A stretch of DNA of 64,000 nucleotides, taken from Maricaulis alexandrii (GTDB lineage Bacteria > Pseudomonadota > Alphaproteobacteria > Caulobacterales > Maricaulaceae). This document shows, piece after piece, positions 1 through 8,216 of this stretch (position 1 is its first letter; each line of letters starts with the position of its first letter). The notes under the pieces were generated by a model. The model searched no databases. It had not been told where the DNA came from and was given only the letters and a program-made list of their open reading frames with translations. The translations under genes were made by a program, and so were the position numbers. Location: NCBI RefSeq assembly GCF_005871165.1, contig NZ_SWKP01000003.1, forward strand, positions 248,001-312,000, in the 5' to 3' direction.

Positions 1-272
1 TGGTGCGTCGGCTTTGCCGGAATTGCGGCGGACAGGGTTGCGAAAGCTGTGGCGGCGAAGGTTATCAGGGGCGCCTGGCCATTGCCGAAGGCTTTGCGGT
101 GGAGGATGCCGTCCGCAAATCCATCCAGACCGGTTTGAACGAAGCCGATTTCCGGGAGAGCCTGATCGGGCAGGGATATCGTCCCATGCTGCTGGAAGGG
201 CAGGACCGGATCACGTCCGGTGACACGACCGAGGCCGAAGTCCGGCGCACGGTGGGTTGGACCGCGTCATGA
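1..272 (+). CDS. gspE: Type II secretion ATPase GspE, C-terminal end (partial)
   Basis: This is the last ~90 residues of the GspE/PulE ATPase that powers pseudopilus assembly at the cytoplasmic face of the type II secretion system (T2SS). The reading frame is open through the left edge (first whole codon at 3), so the Walker motifs lie outside the window. The visible part has the paired-cysteine zinc-finger remnant LCRNCGG...CESCGGEGYQGR, then the usual acidic tail after the metal site. Its TGA shares ATGA with the next gene, gspF. The assignment rests on the Cys pairs, the YQGR motif and the following gsp genes. Confidence 0.9.
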   Translation, partial: VRRLCRNCGGQGCESCGGEGYQGRLAIAEGFAVEDAVRKSIQTGLNEADFRESLIGQGYRPMLLEGQDRITSGDTTEAEVRRTVGWTAS

Positions 273-1498
273 ACGGCGCAAGCGACGCCACCCAGAGCCG
301 GATTTGGCGCTACACCGCTGAGGAGGACGATGGACGGATCGTGCGCGGTGAACTGGCAGCCCTGGATCGCGCAGATGCGATCCGGCAAGTGCACGCGCTC
401 GGCGCGACGCCGGTCGACCTCCAGATCGTCAAATCGTCCAGACTGTTCCAGCTTCGGTCGCGCCGTCAAAGCCTGTCCTTGAGGGAAACTGTCGATCTGG
501 TCCGGGGCATTGCCGATCTGGCCGCTGCGGAACTCCCGCTCAAGGATGTCCTGGCCAGTCTGGGAGAGCGCGAAAAGCGACCGGCCCTGAAAGGTGTGAT
601 TGCGCGGTTGGAAGCCCGCGTGCGTCGAGGCGACAGTCTCAGCTCCGCCGTCCGGGAGGATCCAGCTGGCCTGCCCAGAGCCCTCTATGCACTCGCCGAA
701 GCGGGCGAGGAATCAGGCCTGCTGGCGCGAAACTACACGGACCTCGCTGATCAATTGGAGCGGGACCTTGAATTGCGCAATGAGATGACCGCGCAAATGG
801 TCTATCCGGGCATTCTGGTCGTGGTCTTCATGGGCACGCTCCTCTTCATGGCCCATTTCATCCTGCCGACCTTCGAGAACGTCTTCGACAATGCGGCCAC
901 TCCACCACCAGCGCTGACGCAGTTTGTCATCGAGGCCGGTGCCTTCCTGCGCATCTGGGGTATCTGGCTGCCCGTCGCCATCGTCGGGCTGGCGGTTCTG
1001 GTCCAGACGGCCGCGCGCGCCATGCCGGACCAGGCTGACCGATTGATGGCGCAGCTGCCGGTGCTGGGCTGGATTCGCCTGCGGGTCGATACTGTCCGTT
1101 ATTGCCAAGCCCTTGGGCTGCTTTTGTCCTCCGGCCGGCCGCTGGCCCGGGCTGAGGCTGTGGCGAGGGAAGCCATTTCCTCGCCGGGTTTGCGCCGTCG
1201 TCATGCCCGCGCCGCGGAACAGGTGAGGGCTGGATCGGTGTTTTCGCGGGCACTGGAGACCTGCCAGGCTTTGCCCGAAGACGCCCTGCGCTTGGTCGCG
1301 CTGGGCGAAAAGAGTGGTCATCTGGATACGATGCTGCTGCGGGCTGCGGCTCTGTATGACCGGGAAGTTCGGAACCGGCTGAAAGCGCTGGTGGAATTGA
1401 TCGGCCCGGCAATGATCATCATACTGGCCCTGTGTATTGGCGGGGTCCTGGTCTCCGTCATTCTCGGGGTGCTCAGTCTCAATGAAGCGATTTACTGA
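269..1498 (+). CDS. gspF: Type II secretion inner-membrane platform protein GspF
   Basis: GspF is the polytopic inner-membrane platform protein that contacts GspE and GspL. The 409-residue product has the family layout: two homologous cytoplasmic T2SSF domains (about residues 75-180 and 270-380) and three hydrophobic segments near 178-200, 229-250 and 380-404. Signatures LAxAGExSG (LAEAGEESG) and LGEKSG are visible. A TTG at 257 is in frame, but the ATG at 269 overlaps the gspE stop by 4 bp and is the better start. Length is normal for the family (~400). Confidence 0.94.
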   Translation: MNGASDATQSRIWRYTAEEDDGRIVRGELAALDRADAIRQVHALGATPVDLQIVKSSRLFQLRSRRQSLSLRETVDLVRGIADLAAAELPLKDVLASLGEREKRPALKGVIARLEARVRRGDSLSSAVREDPAGLPRALYALAEAGEESGLLARNYTDLADQLERDLELRNEMTAQMVYPGILVVVFMGTLLFMAHFILPTFENVFDNAATPPPALTQFVIEAGAFLRIWGIWLPVAIVGLAVLVQTAARAMPDQADRLMAQLPVLGWIRLRVDTVRYCQALGLLLSSGRPLARAEAVAREAISSPGLRRRHARAAEQVRAGSVFSRALETCQALPEDALRLVALGEKSGHLDTMLLRAAALYDREVRNRLKALVELIGPAMIIILALCIGGVLVSVILGVLSLNEAIY

Positions 1499-1499
1499 C

Positions 1500-1931
1500 A
1501 TGAAAACCGATGACACACAGGCGCGGGACGCCGGGATCACCCTGTTTGAAATCCTGGTCGTAATGGTCCTGATCGCGCTGTTGGCTGCCTTCGTTGCGCC
1601 GCGGGTGATCAGCTATGTCGGCCGCTCCAAGGTGGATGTCGCAGAGGCCCAGATGGCTTCGATCGCGACCTCGCTGGAACTTTATTATCTTGATATGGGC
1701 CGCTATCCGGATGCCCAGGAAGAAGGATTGCAGGCGCTGGTCGAGCCGCCCGCCGACAGCCCGGCCTGGCAGGGTCCGTATTTCAGCAATGCATCCGGCC
1801 TGATGGATCCCTGGGACCGCCCCTATGGCTATGCGCTTGATGCGGAAACCGAGCGATTCACGCTGACAACGCTTGGCCGTGACGGGGAAGAGGGGGGTGA
1901 TGGCGAAGACCGTGATCTCTCCCGCAGCTAG
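1500..1931 (+). CDS. gspG: Major pseudopilin GspG
   Basis: Major pseudopilin of the T2SS, 143 residues, starting 1 nt after the gspF stop. A short leader ends in a prepilin peptidase site, G/ITLFE, followed by a hydrophobic helix (ILVVMVLIALLAAFVAP). Ile at +1 is unusual, since Phe or Met is commoner, but Glu at +5 is kept. The GRYP, GPYF and DPWxxPY motifs and the acidic calcium-site tail (GRDGEEGGDGEDRDL) are typical of GspG. In-frame upstream starts at 1437 and 1482 lie inside gspF and were rejected. No prepilin peptidase gene is in the window. Confidence 0.94.
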   Translation: MKTDDTQARDAGITLFEILVVMVLIALLAAFVAPRVISYVGRSKVDVAEAQMASIATSLELYYLDMGRYPDAQEEGLQALVEPPADSPAWQGPYFSNASGLMDPWDRPYGYALDAETERFTLTTLGRDGEEGGDGEDRDLSRS

Positions 1932-2391
1932 TCGGGGCGGGGACGTACCCGATCCTGCATCCAGCGGTTTTTCCCTGTTCGAACTCCTGGTCGTGCTGAC
2001 CATCATGGGCGTGCTGGCGAGCTTTACCGGCATGGCCGTGATCCGGTCCGTGCAGGGCGATGTCCTTGATCGCGTCTCGGCCGAACTGGTCGGCGATCTG
2101 CGCCAGGCGCGAGCCTCCGCCGTGCGTGGCGGCACGGACTTCCGTCTTGATCTGGTGGACGGCGGGTATCGGATTGTGGGGGCCGGCCGGACGGTCGAGG
2201 ATGGGCGTTGGCCAAGCGGTCTGCGCGCCGAATTGGTTATTGGGTCCGGGACCGCCTGGGTGGCCCGCTCATCGGCCCGGATTCCGCACCAGGCCATCCC
2301 GCTCTCGCAATTCCGGCTCCGCCTGGTGCGGGGCGATGAAGAGGCGCTGCTGGCCCTGGACCCGGTCAGTGGCGAAATCCGGCATGAATAG
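1900..2391 (+). CDS. gspH: Minor pseudopilin GspH
   Basis: Minor pseudopilin of 163 residues. The N-terminus carries a ~30-residue leader and the cleavage site G/FSLFE followed by a hydrophobic helix (LLVVLTIMGVLASF). The rest is a short beta-rich globular domain with the PLSQFRLRL type ending seen in GspH. The start at ATG 1900 is chosen because a purine-rich run (GAAGAGGGGGG) lies just upstream; the TTG at 1873 extends further into gspG without a ribosome site. It overlaps the end of gspG by 32 bp. Confidence 0.88.
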   Translation: MAKTVISPAASRGGDVPDPASSGFSLFELLVVLTIMGVLASFTGMAVIRSVQGDVLDRVSAELVGDLRQARASAVRGGTDFRLDLVDGGYRIVGAGRTVEDGRWPSGLRAELVIGSGTAWVARSSARIPHQAIPLSQFRLRLVRGDEEALLALDPVSGEIRHE

Positions 2392-2773
2392 GCGCGGCGA
2401 GGGCGGATATGCCCTGACTGAAGTCCTGGTGGCCGGGGCGATTGCCGCCGCCGTCATCGTGGCGGCGATGGGCGGGTTGGGCCTCTCGACCCGCGGCGGC
2501 AACCGAGCCGATCTGGCGCGCCAGGATGCTTTTGAAGCCCGCAATATTGCCGCGCGGCTGCGGGCCGGAATGCGCGTAAGCCAGATATCGGACGCCTATC
2601 CGGACTGGCAGATCGACCTGTCGCCCTATGACCGCCCCGTTGACCCGGAAACCGGCGCTGTTCTGACACAGGCGCGCCTGATCCGGCGTCATGCTTTGGG
2701 CGTCCATTACCAGCTCGACTTCGTCTATCTGGAAGCCGGATCGCACCTGCAGGAAAGCGGAGGCCAGCCATGA
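2384..2773 (+). CDS. gspI: Minor pseudopilin GspI
   Basis: Minor pseudopilin of 129 residues. ATG 2384 overlaps the gspH stop by 8 bp and gives a short basic leader, then the prepilin motif G/YALTE and a hydrophobic segment rich in Ala/Val. Glu +5 is kept, while Tyr at +1 is atypical. The size and the place between gspH and gspJ support GspI. The frame is open much further upstream (from 2060), but that extension is only out-of-frame gspH sequence and is excluded. Confidence 0.85.
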   Translation: MNRRGEGGYALTEVLVAGAIAAAVIVAAMGGLGLSTRGGNRADLARQDAFEARNIAARLRAGMRVSQISDAYPDWQIDLSPYDRPVDPETGAVLTQARLIRRHALGVHYQLDFVYLEAGSHLQESGGQP

Positions 2774-3384
2774 CCCCGCCCGCGGACAAGGAAGCTGGTT
2801 TCACCCTGCTGGAAGTCCTGATGGCCAGCGCCATTCTCGCGACGGTCGTGGCCCTGATGCTGCCCGTGGTCCGGATCGCAAGCCAGGTCGAAAACCGCAG
2901 CCAGGAGATGGCCGAGCGCCGCGCTGACCATGCAGGTCTTGAACGGGTCATGCGTGAACTCCTCTGGCAGGCGCAGTCTGCGCCGGAAGGGCTCGAGGGC
3001 AGTCGTTTTTCCGGCGATGCGGGGTCAGTAAGCTTTCTCGCCCGGCCTGATGGCAATGAACGTCTGTTCCAGGTTTCCCTGAGCCTGGAGGCAGAGGGCG
3101 TCCGGGTCTCATTGTCGCCCTTGCCCGGCGGTCCCGCTCACAGCTCGACCTTTCCGCTTTCCAGTTCGCAATGGCGTTTTCACTATTATGGCGATCCGGA
3201 GGATGGCGCCGCGCCGGTCTGGTCGGAGCGCTGGGATAAAAGCTGGATGCCGCGCCTGCTCGTTCTGGACATGACGGATGAGGACGGGCAGGTACGCAGG
3301 ATTGAAACACTGGTCGGGGGCCAGGCCCCTATCGACTGTGAGTATGATTCCGGTCAGGGGATATGTTTGGGGGCGGATTATTGA
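2770..3384 (+). CDS. gspJ: Minor pseudopilin GspJ
   Basis: Minor pseudopilin of 204 residues beginning at an ATGA overlap with gspI. The prepilin peptidase site is G/FTLLE (canonical), followed by a hydrophobic helix (VLMASAILATVVALML). The long globular domain with RVMRELLWQ near residue 60 and the late W-rich stretch fit GspJ (~200 aa). Together with GspI and GspK it is expected to cap the pseudopilus tip. Confidence 0.88.
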   Translation: MTPPADKEAGFTLLEVLMASAILATVVALMLPVVRIASQVENRSQEMAERRADHAGLERVMRELLWQAQSAPEGLEGSRFSGDAGSVSFLARPDGNERLFQVSLSLEAEGVRVSLSPLPGGPAHSSTFPLSSSQWRFHYYGDPEDGAAPVWSERWDKSWMPRLLVLDMTDEDGQVRRIETLVGGQAPIDCEYDSGQGICLGADY

Positions 3385-4328
3385 GCTGGCAGAGCGATTT
3401 GTCCGGACTGTTTGAGGCGGCAGGCGACGTCTGGCGCTGGTCGCTGGGCCGCATCCGACCGACCTTGCCTCAGCCGCTCCGCGTGCTGGGCTGGCATGAC
3501 CAGGCCGGTGTGTTCCGCGTGACGGACGACGCCTCGCTTGAGCCTGTCGGCATTCGCCAGACGTCCTGGCTTGGCGAGACCCGTCTCGTGCCTGCCAACA
3601 ATGACGCCTGCCGGGCACAGCCCCGTCATGTCCTGGTTCTGCCCGACACCCAGCAATTCCGCACCCGCGTCTTGCTGTCACCAATGGTCGCCCGCCGGGG
3701 GCGCACAGCGCTGGAGCTGCGTCAGGACCGTTTCATGCCGCTGGCCGAAGCGCAGGGGTGTTTCGCCTACGAGGCCGACAGCGAAGTACAGGATGGCCGC
3801 CTGTCCGTGGACATTGCCGTCGTGCGGGCCGCGCAGCTCGGAGAATTGGCGGCGCAGCAACCGGATCGGACGGGCTTGGAGATCGCCGGTGCCCTTTCGC
3901 TGGAGGGGCGTAGTCGTTTTGTCCTGGCGCGGCACGGCATGAGCGGGCTGGCCAACTGGCTCAAACCCCTGGCGATTTATGTCCTGACCATAATCGCCTT
4001 GTTGGCCTGGCAAGATCGCTGGCAGGACCATGCGGATTCGGAAGCGGAAGTCCAGGCGCAACAGGTTCTGGCGGTGCGCAACCTGCGCGACCGGGCTGCA
4101 GAGCTGGATGCGGTGGAAGCCCGGCGAGCAATCGATGGGCGGCCCGTCTATCTCGGCGAAATCCTGCAGACCCTGTCCGGACTTCCCGAGGAGCTCGCCG
4201 GAAGTGATCGATTGCAGCGCATCAGACTGGATGGGACAGGGCAGCTCGATCTGGTGATAAGCCGGGGCGAGGGTGATCGTCTGGAAACGGGCAGTCGCCG
4301 TGTCCCGATCGAGGGGGCGCAGCCATGA
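3363..4328 (+). CDS. gspL: Type II secretion assembly protein GspL-like
   Basis: Probable GspL, the bitopic protein linking the GspE ATPase to the periplasmic part of the T2SS. The 321-residue product has a soluble N-terminal region (~195 residues), a single transmembrane helix at about 199-220 (LKPLAIYVLTIIALLAW), a heptad-like segment and a ~80-residue periplasmic domain, which is the GspL/PilN plan. It is shorter than classical GspL (~400 aa). ATG 3363 overlaps gspJ by 22 bp; a TTG at 3381 with GGGGGCGG upstream is an alternative start. Assigned from architecture and position between gspJ and gspM. Confidence 0.75.
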   Translation: MFGGGLLSWQSDLSGLFEAAGDVWRWSLGRIRPTLPQPLRVLGWHDQAGVFRVTDDASLEPVGIRQTSWLGETRLVPANNDACRAQPRHVLVLPDTQQFRTRVLLSPMVARRGRTALELRQDRFMPLAEAQGCFAYEADSEVQDGRLSVDIAVVRAAQLGELAAQQPDRTGLEIAGALSLEGRSRFVLARHGMSGLANWLKPLAIYVLTIIALLAWQDRWQDHADSEAEVQAQQVLAVRNLRDRAAELDAVEARRAIDGRPVYLGEILQTLSGLPEELAGSDRLQRIRLDGTGQLDLVISRGEGDRLETGSRRVPIEGAQP

Positions 4329-4897
4329 GACTTCGCCTCGCCGGCTTGGTTGGACTCCCGTCCCGGGCTTTGGCCTGGTCTGTGATCGGAGGGATGCTCG
4401 CTCTGGTGCTCCTCCCCCTGGTCTTGCTCGCCTCGAAACTTGTCACGACCCAATCACTCCTGTCCGCCGCGCAGGGTCGGCAAGACGGATTGGTGGGGCG
4501 CATCGCGGCGCAAGAAGCGGTCTTGCGCGACCGGGTGGACGAGGTTCAGCCCAGCGCGGAAGAGCTCGCGACGATCCGGAACGCACAGCGCTCGAGAACG
4601 GAATTCGAAGCCCGCATGGAGGCGTTCACGCAAGCGATCGAAACTGCAGAGATAAATCTGGTACGGGCCGGCCCATTGGAAGAGGTTGAGCTCGATGAGG
4701 TCTGGGTGGAAGCGCGCTATCTCCTGCGTCTTGAAGGTGCAGCGGATACGCTGCTGACGCTGCTGTCAGCGCCGGAATATGCAGACCTCGCAGTCTCCCG
4801 GTTCGACGTGATTGCACGGAACCCAGCCGGCCATGTTTTGCTGGACATCGAGTTCCGGTTGGTCAGTGCAGGAGGTCTTGATGATCCGGCGCTTTAA
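4325..4897 (+). CDS. gspM: Type II secretion protein GspM-like
   Basis: Probable GspM, the small bitopic partner of GspL. Its 190 residues comprise a short N-terminal tail, a strong transmembrane helix (about 19-41, VIGGMLALVLLPLVLLAS), a charged coiled-coil stretch and a compact C-terminal ferredoxin-like periplasmic domain (VEARYLLRLEGAADTLLTLL resembles the GspM/PilO pattern). It overlaps gspL by 4 bp and is followed by the gspC-like gene. Sequence similarity within GspM is weak in general, so the call relies on topology and gene order. Confidence 0.72.
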   Translation: MRLRLAGLVGLPSRALAWSVIGGMLALVLLPLVLLASKLVTTQSLLSAAQGRQDGLVGRIAAQEAVLRDRVDEVQPSAEELATIRNAQRSRTEFEARMEAFTQAIETAEINLVRAGPLEEVELDEVWVEARYLLRLEGAADTLLTLLSAPEYADLAVSRFDVIARNPAGHVLLDIEFRLVSAGGLDDPAL

Positions 4898-5297
4898 TCT
4901 CCTGTTCCTGACGCTTGTCCTGGCAATGAGCGGCCTGGTCCTGGCGGCTGTCTGGCCGCGCGGCTCGCAGGGGTGGGGGCCGTCCGTCGAGATAACCGGA
5001 GCCGCGATCATCTCGCCCGCGGCCGGAGACTGGGTGCCAGATCTGGCTGGCCGGTTGGAGCGCCGGGACCGGCCCGAACGTGTCGTCGAACCGGAACAGG
5101 ATCCCTTCGCGGATTACGAACTGATCGGCCTTGTGGAAACCGGTGAGGCCCAATGGGCGCTCATCGCCGGCCAGGACGAAAGCCATACACTGGAGCTGGG
5201 GGATGAACTGAACGGGTTTGAATTGGTGCAAATCCTTGCAGACAGAGTAGTATTCGCTCAGGACGGGGATCAGGTCGTGCTCGAATTGCGGCGCTGA
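4881..5297 (+). CDS. gspC: Short GspC-like protein (HR domain, no PDZ)
   Basis: Candidate GspC/PulC, the inner-membrane protein that binds the secretin. The 138-residue product has one N-terminal membrane helix (LLFLTLVLAMSGLVLAAVW) and a C-terminal ~50-residue homology region: ALIAG...LELGDELNGFELVQILADRVVF then VVLELRR, the GspC HR-domain pattern. Classical GspC continues into a PDZ or coiled-coil domain, which is absent here. Start ATG 4881 follows GGAGG at 4871 and overlaps gspM by 17 bp. It could also be labelled GspN-like. Confidence 0.68.
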   Translation: MIRRFNLLFLTLVLAMSGLVLAAVWPRGSQGWGPSVEITGAAIISPAAGDWVPDLAGRLERRDRPERVVEPEQDPFADYELIGLVETGEAQWALIAGQDESHTLELGDELNGFELVQILADRVVFAQDGDQVVLELRR

Positions 5298-5304
5298 ACA
5301 GGGA

Positions 5305-7377
5305 ATGACGGGGATTCCGCAAATGGCCATTCGCAGTTTCATGGTTTCACTGGTCATGACGGCCGGCGCTTTGGCGCTGACCGGATGTGAGACCCTTCTG
5401 CCGGACGCCAGCCGGATCCACGCCGATCGCTATCCGGCTACGGGCAGCGCCCGGCAACCCGCTCCGGATCAGGTGACCGGCCCCGCCGTTGGTCAGGCGT
5501 CGGACAATGTAAACGGCGCGTCCGGTATGGAAGAGGCGGAAGAGGGCGATCGGCTCGTCTATTTCGAACAATCGACGGCGCCGCGGCTGGGCCAGACGAG
5601 CGGCCGCCAGGCGGATGGCAGCCGGACCCTGCGCCTCAATTTCGTTGATGCCCCCGTGGTCGAAGCCGTCCGGACCATTATCGAGGAAGCCCTGGGAGAG
5701 ACCGTCATGGTGTCTGACGGGGTCGGTGGGCGCATCACGCTGACCTCTCAGGAGCCGGCTCCGGTTCCTGTGGCGCTGTCGGCGTTGGAGGCCGTGCTGT
5801 CGGAATCCGGCCTCGCCCTGATCGAGCGGGAAACCGGCTATCTGCTGACGCGGGCGGAGACGGCCCGGCCCAACATGCCCAACCAGTCCGGCCAGTTGGG
5901 CTATGGTGGCCGGATCGTGCCGGTCGTGAACACCGACCCGTCCTCGATCCTGCTCTTGATCGATCCTTTCCTCAGCGACCAGTTGGAAGCCATTCCTCTG
6001 GATGAAGCCGGCGTGATCGTTCTGGCCGGGCCGGGCAGTGAGGTTCAGGCGGCTGAAAGCGCCGTGCGGACCTTCGACCGCCCCTTCCTGACCAATCGCG
6101 TCTTCGGCATGTTCGAACTGCGTTACGTCAACGCGCAGACGGCCAAGACGGAGGTTGATACCGTCCTCCAGGGGCTCGGCGTCTCGCGCAATGCGGCCCA
6201 GACGATTGCGCTGTCGCGTCTCAATCTTCTCTTCGTCACAACCCGGGACCGCGGACATTTCAACCAGGTTCGCGACTTCGTGGAACGCTTTGACCGGCCG
6301 GCCGGCGGGGATACGCGGCGCTTGCGCTATTATGTGGCCCGCAATGCGCCCGCCGCGACGCTGGCCTCACAGATATCGGCGGCCTTCGCCGGCAGTGCGA
6401 CGGGCAGCGGTGCGGGCGCCGATCCGCGCTTTGCAGGGGATGACGAGGCCGGCGGAGATACGGGCGAGGAAGAGAGCCGTCTGGCGATCATCCCGGACCT
6501 GCTCAACAACGCCCTCATCATCCGCGCAACCGATCAGGAGTATCGCGAGATCATCGAGCTGGTGGAGCGCATGGATGTCATGCCGCCCCAGGTCCTGATC
6601 GAGGCCACGATTGCGGAAGTGCGTCTTGTCGACGGTCTGGACTTCGGTGTGCGCTGGTTCTTCGAGAGCCAAGGCGGAGAGGGTGATTCCCTGACCAGCT
6701 TTGTCGACAATGAGAATGGCACGAACACGCCGGTCTATCCGGGCTTCAACTACGCCTTCACCGGTACCGATTTTCAGGCGACGCTCAGCGCGCTGAATTC
6801 AATCACCGATGTCACGGTTCTGTCGGCTCCGTCGATCATGGTCCAGAACAATCAGACGGCGCATCTTCAGGTCGGGGATGAAGTACCGATCGTGACCCAG
6901 ACCGCCACATCCGTGGTCGAGGCGAATGCGCCGCTGGTCTCGTCCATCGAGCTGCGCGAAACCGGCGTCATCCTGGAAGTGACCCCGCGGATCAATGCCA
7001 GCGGCCTGGTGGTGCTGGATGTGAACCAGGAAGTCTCGTCCGTGCGTCCGACGACGACGTCCGGCATCGATTCTCCGACCATCCAGAAGCTGGAATTCAC
7101 GAGCACCGTGGCGGTGCGGAGCGCGAATACAATCGCTCTGGGCGGCCTGATCCGGGAAACGCGGACCGACAATGAAACCGCCATTCCGCTGATCAGCCGG
7201 GTTCCGGGTCTGGGCAATGCCTTCCGCAATCGCCAGATGTCCAGTGAGCGCAGCGAATTGGTGATCTTCCTGACGCCGCGCATCATCAACAATGATGACG
7301 ACGCCGCGGCCGCGCTGACGCATCTGCGCCGGGAACTGGAAGCCCTGGAAGCCCGCCAGCAGGACCTGTTCGAGTAA
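5305..7377 (+). CDS. gspD: Type II secretion secretin GspD (lipoprotein)
   Basis: Outer-membrane secretin channel, 690 residues. The N-terminus is a lipoprotein signal ending in LTGC (Cys near residue 28), so it may insert without a separate pilotin. The N0 domain lies at about 108-175 (LRLNFVDAPVVEAVRTI), N1-N3 repeats at about 190-420 with a Gly/Ala/Asp-rich loop at 365-395, and the secretin core at about 430-680 (VGDEVPIVTQ, VILEVTPRIN, RVPGLGNAF, LVIFLTPRII). ATG 5305 is taken; ATG 5323 is also possible. It sits late in the operon, before gspK, rather than near the front. Confidence 0.95.
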   Translation: MTGIPQMAIRSFMVSLVMTAGALALTGCETLLPDASRIHADRYPATGSARQPAPDQVTGPAVGQASDNVNGASGMEEAEEGDRLVYFEQSTAPRLGQTSGRQADGSRTLRLNFVDAPVVEAVRTIIEEALGETVMVSDGVGGRITLTSQEPAPVPVALSALEAVLSESGLALIERETGYLLTRAETARPNMPNQSGQLGYGGRIVPVVNTDPSSILLLIDPFLSDQLEAIPLDEAGVIVLAGPGSEVQAAESAVRTFDRPFLTNRVFGMFELRYVNAQTAKTEVDTVLQGLGVSRNAAQTIALSRLNLLFVTTRDRGHFNQVRDFVERFDRPAGGDTRRLRYYVARNAPAATLASQISAAFAGSATGSGAGADPRFAGDDEAGGDTGEEESRLAIIPDLLNNALIIRATDQEYREIIELVERMDVMPPQVLIEATIAEVRLVDGLDFGVRWFFESQGGEGDSLTSFVDNENGTNTPVYPGFNYAFTGTDFQATLSALNSITDVTVLSAPSIMVQNNQTAHLQVGDEVPIVTQTATSVVEANAPLVSSIELRETGVILEVTPRINASGLVVLDVNQEVSSVRPTTTSGIDSPTIQKLEFTSTVAVRSANTIALGGLIRETRTDNETAIPLISRVPGLGNAFRNRQMSSERSELVIFLTPRIINNDDDAAAALTHLRRELEALEARQQDLFE

Positions 7378-8196
7378 ATGTCCGGGGTGGCCCGGATATC
7401 CCGCTCACGGGGTTCAGCGCTGCTCCTCGTTCTCTGGCTGAGCCTGCTATTGGCGACCATTCTCCTGGCTGTTGCGGTTCTCGTTCAGGCCCAGGTCCGG
7501 GCCGCGCGTTCGGAGGTGGATGATACCCGAACCCGTGAAATCCTGCGCTCGGCGCTCGATGTGGCGGCGTTCGACACGGCCCTGATCGGACGCACTGCGC
7601 TGTCGGAGTTTCCCCGAACGATTTCGGTCGCAGGGCAGCGCGTGACCGTCGACCTGTCCCCGTCACAGGACATGCTGGATATCAATCTGGCCAATGATGT
7701 AGACTGGATCGCGCTGTGGGTTCGGCTGGGAGAACCGGAGGCGGAAGCGCGGCGACTGGCCGATCTCATTCTGGATTGGCGCGATCCCGACGATCAGCCG
7801 CGGGCCTTTGGATTTGAAGGCGGTGACGGTGAGCGCCGGACCATGAACCGGGCCTTTTCCAGCGTTGAAGAGCTGAGCCGGGTCACCGGCGTCACGCCGC
7901 GGCGTCTGGCGTGTGTGCGTCCCTTCGTGACCGCGCTCGGTGGCACGCGATTGCCGGAATTCGATGATTTGCAAGGGGCACAGGCCCTGACCATCGACGG
8001 GATGCGGACCGCGTTTCGGGCACGCATGGCCGGGCCCGGCGGTCGCACGGAAAGCATGACGGGGCTGGCTCTTTTCGCGGCTGAACAGGACCGACCCTTT
8101 GAATGGGTCAGCTTTGGTGTGGACCGGCCATATTCAGACGCGTGTGGACAAGCACCCACAACCGCTCTGGATACACAACCAGACGCGTGGCATTAA
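7378..8196 (+). CDS. gspK: Pseudopilin tip protein GspK
   Basis: Largest minor pseudopilin, 272 residues, starting directly after the gspD stop. The leader ends SRG/SALLLVLWLSLLLATILL, and as usual for GspK there is no Glu at +5. The conserved alpha domain follows: SQDMLDINLAN, LADLILDWRDPDD and NRAFSSVEELSRVTGVTP are clear GspK signatures. It is somewhat shorter than the ~320-residue enterobacterial forms. The family is expected to cap the pseudopilus. It is the last recognisable gsp gene here; the next gene begins 20 bp later on the same strand. Confidence 0.92.
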   Translation: MSGVARISRSRGSALLLVLWLSLLLATILLAVAVLVQAQVRAARSEVDDTRTREILRSALDVAAFDTALIGRTALSEFPRTISVAGQRVTVDLSPSQDMLDINLANDVDWIALWVRLGEPEAEARRLADLILDWRDPDDQPRAFGFEGGDGERRTMNRAFSSVEELSRVTGVTPRRLACVRPFVTALGGTRLPEFDDLQGAQALTIDGMRTAFRARMAGPGGRTESMTGLALFAAEQDRPFEWVSFGVDRPYSDACGQAPTTALDTQPDAWH

Positions 8197-8216
8197 CAAT
8201 CAGTCCGGGTTCCGGA

